From Achromobacter sp. (GTDB lineage: Bacteria > Pseudomonadota > Gammaproteobacteria > Burkholderiales > Burkholderiaceae_B), in contig DMTA01000050.1 in assembly GCA_003454835.1 (NCBI GenBank), positions 1 through 11,421 on the forward strand: a stretch of 11,421 bases of DNA. Reading direction: 5' to 3'. This document shows positions 6,901 to 11,421 of the stretch, in pieces (position 1 is the first letter of the stretch; each line of letters opens with the position of its first letter). Under the pieces are notes generated by a model. It did no database searches and was not told the origin of the DNA. It saw only the letters and a list, made by a program, of their open reading frames with translations. Position numbers and translations under genes: made by a program.

Positions 6901-9618
6901 ATGAAAAAAACGCTATTACTGGTCGACGGTTCAAGTTACTTGTACCGCGCTTTCCACGCTATGCCCGATTTGCGCAACGCGCAAGGCGAACCGACAGGTG
7001 CGCTTTACGGCGTGGTCAATATGCTGCGCAAGCTTGTATCTGACCATAAGGCAGAGTATGCCGCATGTATCTTCGATGCTCGTGGCAAGACGTTTCGGGA
7101 AGACCTGTATCCGGAATACAAGTCGCACCGTCCCCCAATGCCTGAGGACCTAGCAGCACAAATCGATCCCATCCATCGTGCGGTGCGAGCACTCGGCTGG
7201 CCGGTGCTGGCGATCGAGGGTGTCGAGGCCGACGACGTCATTGGCACATTGGCACATCGTGCCGCGCAGCATGACGTTCACACCATCGTCTCTACGGGCG
7301 ACAAGGATCTGGCGCAACTCGTCAACAGCCACGTCACGCTGGTCAACACGATGAGCGGCGAGGTGCTGGACGAGGCCGGCGTCGTGAACAAGTTCGGCGT
7401 GCCGCCCGAGCGTATCGTCGACTACCTGATGCTGGTGGGCGACACCGTCGACAACGTGCCGGGCGTCACCAAGGTCGGCCCCAAGACGGCCGCCAAATGG
7501 ATTACGGAATTTGGCTCGATTGACAAGCTGATCGAGGGCGCGGACGGCATCAAGGGCGTGGCCGGCAACAACCTGCGCGAAGCCATTCCCAATTTCCCGT
7601 TGACGCGTCAACTGCTCACGGTCAAGTGCGATTGCGATCTGACCGGTCACATTGATGGCGTGGACGACCTGACGCCGCGCCCGCGTGACGACGCCACGCT
7701 GACCGAGCTGTACGAACGCTACGGATTCCGCACGTGGCTGCGCGACCTGACGGGCGACGTCGAGCGCGTACCCACGGGCGATGCGCGCATCGCGCACGAG
7801 GCGCCTGCCGCGCCCGCCACGCTGGATTACCGCATCATCTCCGACTGGGCGGCGTTCGACGCCTGGATGGAACTGATGCAGCAGGCATCGCTGGTGGCAC
7901 TGGACACCGAGACGACGTCGCTGGACGAGATGCAGGCCCGGCTGGTGGGCTTGTCGATGTCGGTGGCGCCCGGCGTGGCCTGCTACATCCCGGTCGCGCA
8001 CCGGGGCCCGGATGGCGCGGTCCAGTTGCCCAAGGACGAGGTGCTGGCCCGGTTGAAACCCTGGCTGGAAGACCCGGCGCGCGCCAAGCTGCTGCACCAT
8101 GCCAAGTACGACACGCACGTGTTCGCCAACGAAGGCATCCGCCTGGCCGGCGCCGCCGAAGACACCATGCTGCAGGCCTACGTGCTGGAATCGCATCGTG
8201 GCGTGGGCCTGAACGATCTGGCGCAGCGTTATCTGGGACGCAGCGGCGTGTCCTACGAGGACCTCTGCGGCAAGGGCGCCAAGCAGATCGGCTTTGACGA
8301 AGTGGCGGTGGACAAGGCCGGGCATTACGCGGCCGAAGACGCCGACTTCACGTTGCAACTGCACCAGGTGCTGCGTCCGATGGTCGCCGCCGACGAAGGG
8401 CTGGAGCGCATCTATCGCCTGGAAATGCAGGTGTCCGGCGTGCTGACCACCATCGAACGCAACGGCGTGAAGGTCGATGCCGCGGAACTGGGCCGCCAGA
8501 GCAACAAGCTGGGCCAGGAGATGCTGCAGCTCGAGCAGAAGGCCTACGAACTGGCCGGTCAGCCGTTCAACCTGAATTCCCCTAAGCAGCTTGGCGAGAT
8601 CCTGTTCGGCCGCATGCAACTGCCGGTGGTGCGCAAGACCGCGAGCGGCGCGCCCTCGACGGATGAAGAAGTGCTGAGCAAGCTGGCGCTGGACTATCCG
8701 CTGCCGCAGGTGCTGCTGGACTACCGCGGGCTGTCAAAGCTGAAGTCGACCTACACGGACAAGCTGCCGCGCATGATCAACCCGGCAACGGGCAGAGTTC
8801 ACACGCACTACTCGCAGGCCGCCGTCATCACCGGACGCCTGGCGTCGTCGGATCCCAACCTGCAGAACATCCCGGTCCGCACCGAGGCCGGGCGGCGCGT
8901 GCGCGAGGCGTTCATTGCCGAGCGCGGCCTGCTTTTGTCCGCGGATTATTCGCAGATCGAGTTGCGCATCATGGCGCACGTCTCGGACGACGCGAATCTG
9001 CAAAGCGCCTTCGCGGCTGGCGAGGACATCCACCGCGCCACCGCATCCGAAGTGTTCGGCGTGCCACTGGACGCCGTGACCACCGATCAGCGCCGTGCCG
9101 CCAAGGCCATCAACTTCGGCCTGATCTACGGCATGGGCGTGTTCGGACTGGCGTCCAACCTGGGCATCACGCGCGACGCCGCGCAGGCGTATATCGACCG
9201 CTACTTTGCGCGCTATCCGGGTGTGGCCATGTACATGGACGACACGCGGCGCCTGGCGCGCGAGCAGGGCTATGTGGAAACTGTCTTTGGACGGCGGTTG
9301 CAGTTGCCGGAAATCCGCGGGGCCTCGGGGCCGCGCAGGCAGGGCGCCGAGCGGGCGGCCATCAATGCGCCCATGCAGGGCACGGCGGCCGACCTCATCA
9401 AGATGGCCATGGTGGCGGTGCAGGACTGGCTCGACACCGAAAAGCTGCAGACGCGGATGATCATGCAGGTGCACGACGAACTGGTGATGGAAGCGCCGGA
9501 CGACGAGCTGGAATTGGTCAAAGAGGCGCTGCCGCGCCTGATGTGCAACGTGGCGACGCTGCGGGTGCCGCTGGTGGCGGAGGTGGGCGTCGGCAAGAAC
9601 TGGGAGCAGGCGCACTAA
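6901..9618 (+). CDS. polA: DNA polymerase I
   Basis: Repair and Okazaki-fragment polymerase of 905 residues, slightly shorter than the E. coli enzyme (928). The 5'-3' exonuclease domain covers about 1-290 (VDGSSYLYRAFHA, VEADDVIGTLA, STGDKDLAQLV, GDTVDNVPGVTKVGPKTA). The 3'-5' proofreading domain has Exo I DTET (Asp335, Glu337), an Exo II AKYD segment and an Exo III YAAEDAD segment, so proofreading looks intact. The polymerase domain has motif A DYSQIELR (Asp682), O-helix RRAAKAINFGLIYG (731-744, Lys735 and Phe739) and motif C QVHDE (Asp859). All align with E. coli Asp705, Lys758, Phe762 and Asp882 at a constant offset of 23. The ATG at 6901 gives the usual MKKTLLLVDGSSYLYR start; an upstream in-frame start at 6820 would add unrelated residues antisense to the LOG gene. 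No Shine-Dalgarno sequence is visible. Confidence 0.98.
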   Translation: MKKTLLLVDGSSYLYRAFHAMPDLRNAQGEPTGALYGVVNMLRKLVSDHKAEYAACIFDARGKTFREDLYPEYKSHRPPMPEDLAAQIDPIHRAVRALGWPVLAIEGVEADDVIGTLAHRAAQHDVHTIVSTGDKDLAQLVNSHVTLVNTMSGEVLDEAGVVNKFGVPPERIVDYLMLVGDTVDNVPGVTKVGPKTAAKWITEFGSIDKLIEGADGIKGVAGNNLREAIPNFPLTRQLLTVKCDCDLTGHIDGVDDLTPRPRDDATLTELYERYGFRTWLRDLTGDVERVPTGDARIAHEAPAAPATLDYRIISDWAAFDAWMELMQQASLVALDTETTSLDEMQARLVGLSMSVAPGVACYIPVAHRGPDGAVQLPKDEVLARLKPWLEDPARAKLLHHAKYDTHVFANEGIRLAGAAEDTMLQAYVLESHRGVGLNDLAQRYLGRSGVSYEDLCGKGAKQIGFDEVAVDKAGHYAAEDADFTLQLHQVLRPMVAADEGLERIYRLEMQVSGVLTTIERNGVKVDAAELGRQSNKLGQEMLQLEQKAYELAGQPFNLNSPKQLGEILFGRMQLPVVRKTASGAPSTDEEVLSKLALDYPLPQVLLDYRGLSKLKSTYTDKLPRMINPATGRVHTHYSQAAVITGRLASSDPNLQNIPVRTEAGRRVREAFIAERGLLLSADYSQIELRIMAHVSDDANLQSAFAAGEDIHRATASEVFGVPLDAVTTDQRRAAKAINFGLIYGMGVFGLASNLGITRDAAQAYIDRYFARYPGVAMYMDDTRRLAREQGYVETVFGRRLQLPEIRGASGPRRQGAERAAINAPMQGTAADLIKMAMVAVQDWLDTEKLQTRMIMQVHDELVMEAPDDELELVKEALPRLMCNVATLRVPLVAEVGVGKNWEQAH

Positions 9619-9634
9619 AGGGACAGAGCGCCGC

Positions 9635-9668
9635 TGGGCCGTCTCCGGACGGCCCATTTCCGGTTTTT
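9635..9668 (+). terminator. Probable intrinsic terminator of polA
   Basis: A 9-bp perfect stem, TGGGCCGTC/GACGGCCCA (9635-9643 and 9648-9656), closes a UCCG loop, a member of the stable UNCG tetraloop class. The tail is TTT, then CCGG, then TTTTT (9664-9668), so the T-run is interrupted and termination may be incomplete. The stem begins 16 nt after the polA stop. Confidence 0.7.
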
Positions 9669-9673
9669 GGATT

Positions 9674-9691
9674 GCAACAATATAATGTTGC
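9674..9691 (+). promoter_or_regulatory. Promoter -10 inside an 18-bp dyad upstream of the ZIP transporter gene
   Basis: GCAACAATATAATGTTGC has perfect 6-bp arms (GCAACA, 9674-9679; TGTTGC, 9686-9691) around an AT-only centre. A perfect TATAAT (9681-9686) lies within it, 35 nt before the transporter ATG. No recognisable -35 precedes it at 16-18 nt. A repressor bound here would block RNA polymerase directly. Because the gene downstream is a metal importer, a Fur-family metal regulator such as Zur is a plausible binder, but the arms do not match the E. coli Zur consensus, so the regulator is unassigned. Confidence 0.55.
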
Positions 9692-9721
9692 GCTTCCCCC
9701 CGCCTGATCTTCTCCCCCTTC

Positions 9722-10555
9722 ATGTTGCTGCTCTGGGTCCTGCTCGCCACTATTACCGGCGGCCTTATTGCTGTCCTCATCGCGAGCTGGCTCGCGTACA
9801 AGGTCTTTGCCAAATACCTGCATCACATGGTGAGCCTGTCGGTGGGCGTGCTGCTCTCGGTCGCGCTTCTGCACCTGTTGCCCGAAGCGTTCGAGACCGG
9901 CGTCGGCAACGCGCATGTGCTCTTCGGGCTGATGCTGGCGTCGCTGATCGGGTTTTTCGTACTGGAGAAGATTGCGCTGCTGCGCCACAGCCATCACCAC
10001 GAAGGCGACGGCCATCACCACCACAAAGGGCATGACCGTCACGAGGCGGGGCGCGGCGGGATGCTCATCCTGATCGGCAGTTCGCTGCACAACCTGTGCG
10101 ACGGCGTGCTGATCGCCGCGGCGTTTCTTACCGACCCGTTGCTGGGCGTGCTGACGGCGGCGTCGATCATCATCCACGAGATACCGCACAAGCTGGGCGA
10201 TTTCGTCGTGCTGATCAACGCCGGCCTGCGCCGCCGCCGGGCGTTCGCGCTGATTCTCTTTACCAGCTTGTGTTCAGCGGTCGGCGGCATAATAGGCTAC
10301 TTCGTGCTGCAGCAGGCGCAGGACTGGACGCCGTACATCCTGGTGGTTGCCGCGAGCAGCTTCCTGTATATCTCGGTGGCAGACCTGATGCCGCAGATGC
10401 ACGAGCGGGTATCCCTGTCCGATGCCGTCCCACAATTGCTGCTGGTTGGCGTGGGCGTGGCGCTGATCTACAGCGTGACGACCCTGATGCACCACGGGCA
10501 CGACCACGGCCATGACCATGGCGCGCCGCATGCGGAGCACGGCCACCAGCACTAG
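9722..10555 (+). CDS. ZIP-family divalent metal transporter
   Basis: Predicted inner-membrane metal importer (zinc, iron or manganese; zinc most likely) of 277 residues with about eight hydrophobic segments. The first three are at about 1-25, 33-55 and 65-85. A histidine-rich cytoplasmic loop (89-107, RHSHHH to RHEAG) precedes TM4 with HNLCDG (His123, Asn124, Asp127). TM5 follows with HEIPHKLGD (His152, Glu153, His156, Asp160). These are the ZIP metal-site motifs, and the TM5 form resembles the LIV-1 subfamily signature. The C-terminal tail (257-277) has 10 His in 21 residues. The start at 9722 begins directly in TM1 and has no Shine-Dalgarno; the leader is pyrimidine-rich. It lies 103 nt after polA with its own promoter, and a dienelactone hydrolase gene follows 57 nt later. 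Confidence 0.92.
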   Translation: MLLLWVLLATITGGLIAVLIASWLAYKVFAKYLHHMVSLSVGVLLSVALLHLLPEAFETGVGNAHVLFGLMLASLIGFFVLEKIALLRHSHHHEGDGHHHHKGHDRHEAGRGGMLILIGSSLHNLCDGVLIAAAFLTDPLLGVLTAASIIIHEIPHKLGDFVVLINAGLRRRRAFALILFTSLCSAVGGIIGYFVLQQAQDWTPYILVVAASSFLYISVADLMPQMHERVSLSDAVPQLLLVGVGVALIYSVTTLMHHGHDHGHDHGAPHAEHGHQH

Positions 10556-10612
10556 CGCTGGCACGGCGGTGGGGATGGCCGGCTTTCGTCGACCCCAACC
10601 AAGGAGTTCTCC

Positions 10613-11401
10613 ATGAGTTTTTCCACCGCCGCAGGCAATGTCGCCCCCACCGTGATCCACACGGACACGCAGGGCCTCGTCCACGGGGATTTCCAGCTGC
10701 CCGTTACGGGTGGCCCCATCGACGCCTACTACGCGGCGCCCGAGGGCAAGCGCGATCTGCCGATCGTGCTGGTGATCCAGGAAATCTTTGGCGTGCATGA
10801 ACACATCAAGGACATCTGCCGCCGGGTCGCCAAGGCCGGCTATCTGGCCGTCGCCTGCGATCTGTATCAGCGCCAGGGCGACGCGTCGTCCTACACCGAC
10901 ATCCCGAAGCTCATTTCCGAACTCGTCAGCAAGGTCCCGGACGAACAGGTGTTTGGCGACTTGGACGCCAGCGTGGCCTGGGCCGCCGCCAACGGCGGCG
11001 ACGCACGCCGCGTGGCGGTGACGGGCTTCTGCTGGGGCGGGCGCCTGACGTGGATGTACGCCGCGCACAATCCCGACGTGAAGGCGGGCGTGGCCTGGTA
11101 CGGCAAGCTCAGCGTGGGCCACGGGCCGCTCATCAAGCGCGTGGCGCTGGATGTGACGAACGAGCTGCATGGTCCCGTCCTGGGTCTGTACGGCGGGCGC
11201 GACGCCAGCATTCCGCTGTCGGACGTGGAAGCCATGAAGACGAAGCTGGCCGCGGGCAATGCCGCCGCGAAGCTGTCCGACATCGTGGTGTATCCCGAGG
11301 CCGATCATGCGTTCCTGGCGGATTACCGCGCCAGTTATCACCCGGAGGCCGCGAAGGATGGCTGGGCGCGGATGCTGGAATGGTTCAAGCGGTATTTGTG
11401 A
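10613..11401 (+). CDS. Dienelactone hydrolase family protein
   Basis: Predicted cytosolic alpha/beta hydrolase of 262 residues. Characterised members cleave dienelactone to maleylacetate in chloroaromatic breakdown. The sequence shows the family's IQEIFGV segment with Glu57, the cysteine nucleophile in GFCWGG (Cys140), the acid in GLYGGRDAS (Asp197) and the histidine in ADHAFLADY (His232), so the Cys-Asp-His triad is complete. It is about 25 residues longer at the N-terminus than the classic 236-residue enzyme, with no signal peptide. AAGGAG at 10601-10606 lies 6 nt before the ATG, the strongest ribosome site in the window. No terminator is seen in the 57 nt after the ZIP gene, so cotranscription is possible. 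No aromatic-degradation genes lie nearby, so its true substrate is unknown and many paralogues are general esterases. Confidence 0.93.
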   Translation: MSFSTAAGNVAPTVIHTDTQGLVHGDFQLPVTGGPIDAYYAAPEGKRDLPIVLVIQEIFGVHEHIKDICRRVAKAGYLAVACDLYQRQGDASSYTDIPKLISELVSKVPDEQVFGDLDASVAWAAANGGDARRVAVTGFCWGGRLTWMYAAHNPDVKAGVAWYGKLSVGHGPLIKRVALDVTNELHGPVLGLYGGRDASIPLSDVEAMKTKLAAGNAAAKLSDIVVYPEADHAFLADYRASYHPEAAKDGWARMLEWFKRYL

Positions 11402-11421
11402 GGCGGGACGGGGGGGGCCCC

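Noticed and set aside
6904..6910. Run of seven A's in the second and third codons of polA as a slippage or phase-variation site
   Set aside because: Seven bases is short for phase variation, Lys-Lys after Met is common, and the run does not sit in the frame needed for a classic slippery heptamer.
7150..8619. 489-codon open frame on the minus strand inside polA
   Set aside because: It is a shadow of the polA coding frame with biased composition (His, Gln, Arg, Val) and no domain or ribosome site.
8734..9813. 359-codon open frame on the minus strand over the polA end and ZIP start
   Set aside because: It crosses the polA terminator and the ZIP promoter region, is antisense to conserved polymerase motifs, and is not recognisable as a protein family.
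10274..11341. 355-codon open frame on the minus strand over the ZIP end and dienelactone hydrolase
   Set aside because: It is antisense to two well-supported genes and composition-driven.
11402..11421. G-rich end of the window (GGGGGGGCCCC)
   Set aside because: Only 20 bases follow the last stop; it might begin a hairpin, but the window ends before anything can be judged.

Overview
The window is an ordinary chromosomal segment from a high-GC proteobacterium. The protein sequences (IF2, RbfA, TruB, TypA, Pol I, and the fused tautomerase next to a LysR gene) look like those of Burkholderiales, most likely family Alcaligenaceae (Bordetella or Achromobacter type). That placement rests on recalled family resemblance, not on a search. 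Coding density is very high. No mobile element, CRISPR array, tRNA, rRNA or prophage signal was seen, and no gene-free stretch exceeds about 130 bases.

Bases 1-4676 hold the downstream end of the nusA-infB translation operon, all on the plus strand: the C-terminal part of infB (IF2, cut by the window edge), rbfA (30S maturation factor), truB (tRNA psi55 synthase) and typA/bipA (ribosome-associated GTPase). truB and typA overlap by ATGA, so they are probably translationally coupled. The block ends at a strong intrinsic terminator with a cUUCGg tetraloop (4717-4752). An 18-bp palindrome precedes the terminator and a nested GGTGTC-a-GACACC palindrome follows it.

Bases 4789-6157 hold a divergent pair: a minus-strand 132-residue tautomerase with an N-terminal Pro2, which looks like a fused two-unit 4-oxalocrotonate tautomerase, and a plus-strand LysR-type regulator. 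They share a 106-bp spacer with a good sigma70-like promoter for the regulator. By the usual LysR logic the regulator probably controls the tautomerase gene, but no effector can be named.

Bases 6222-9618 hold a second head-to-head pair: a minus-strand LOG-family nucleotide phosphoribohydrolase and plus-strand polA (DNA polymerase I with all three activities' motifs intact). Their start codons are only 16 bp apart, so each gene's promoter must lie wholly or partly in the other's coding sequence. A likely extended -10 for polA lies inside the LOG gene.

Bases 9619-11401 hold, after a polA terminator, a ZIP-family metal transporter with two histidine-rich segments and then a dienelactone hydrolase family protein. 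The transporter promoter contains a perfect TATAAT embedded in an 18-bp dyad (GCAACA-N6-TGTTGC). This is the most interesting regulatory signal in the window, because it looks like a repressor operator, plausibly metal-responsive. I found no convincing undescribed multi-gene system; the findings are local oddities worth checking.
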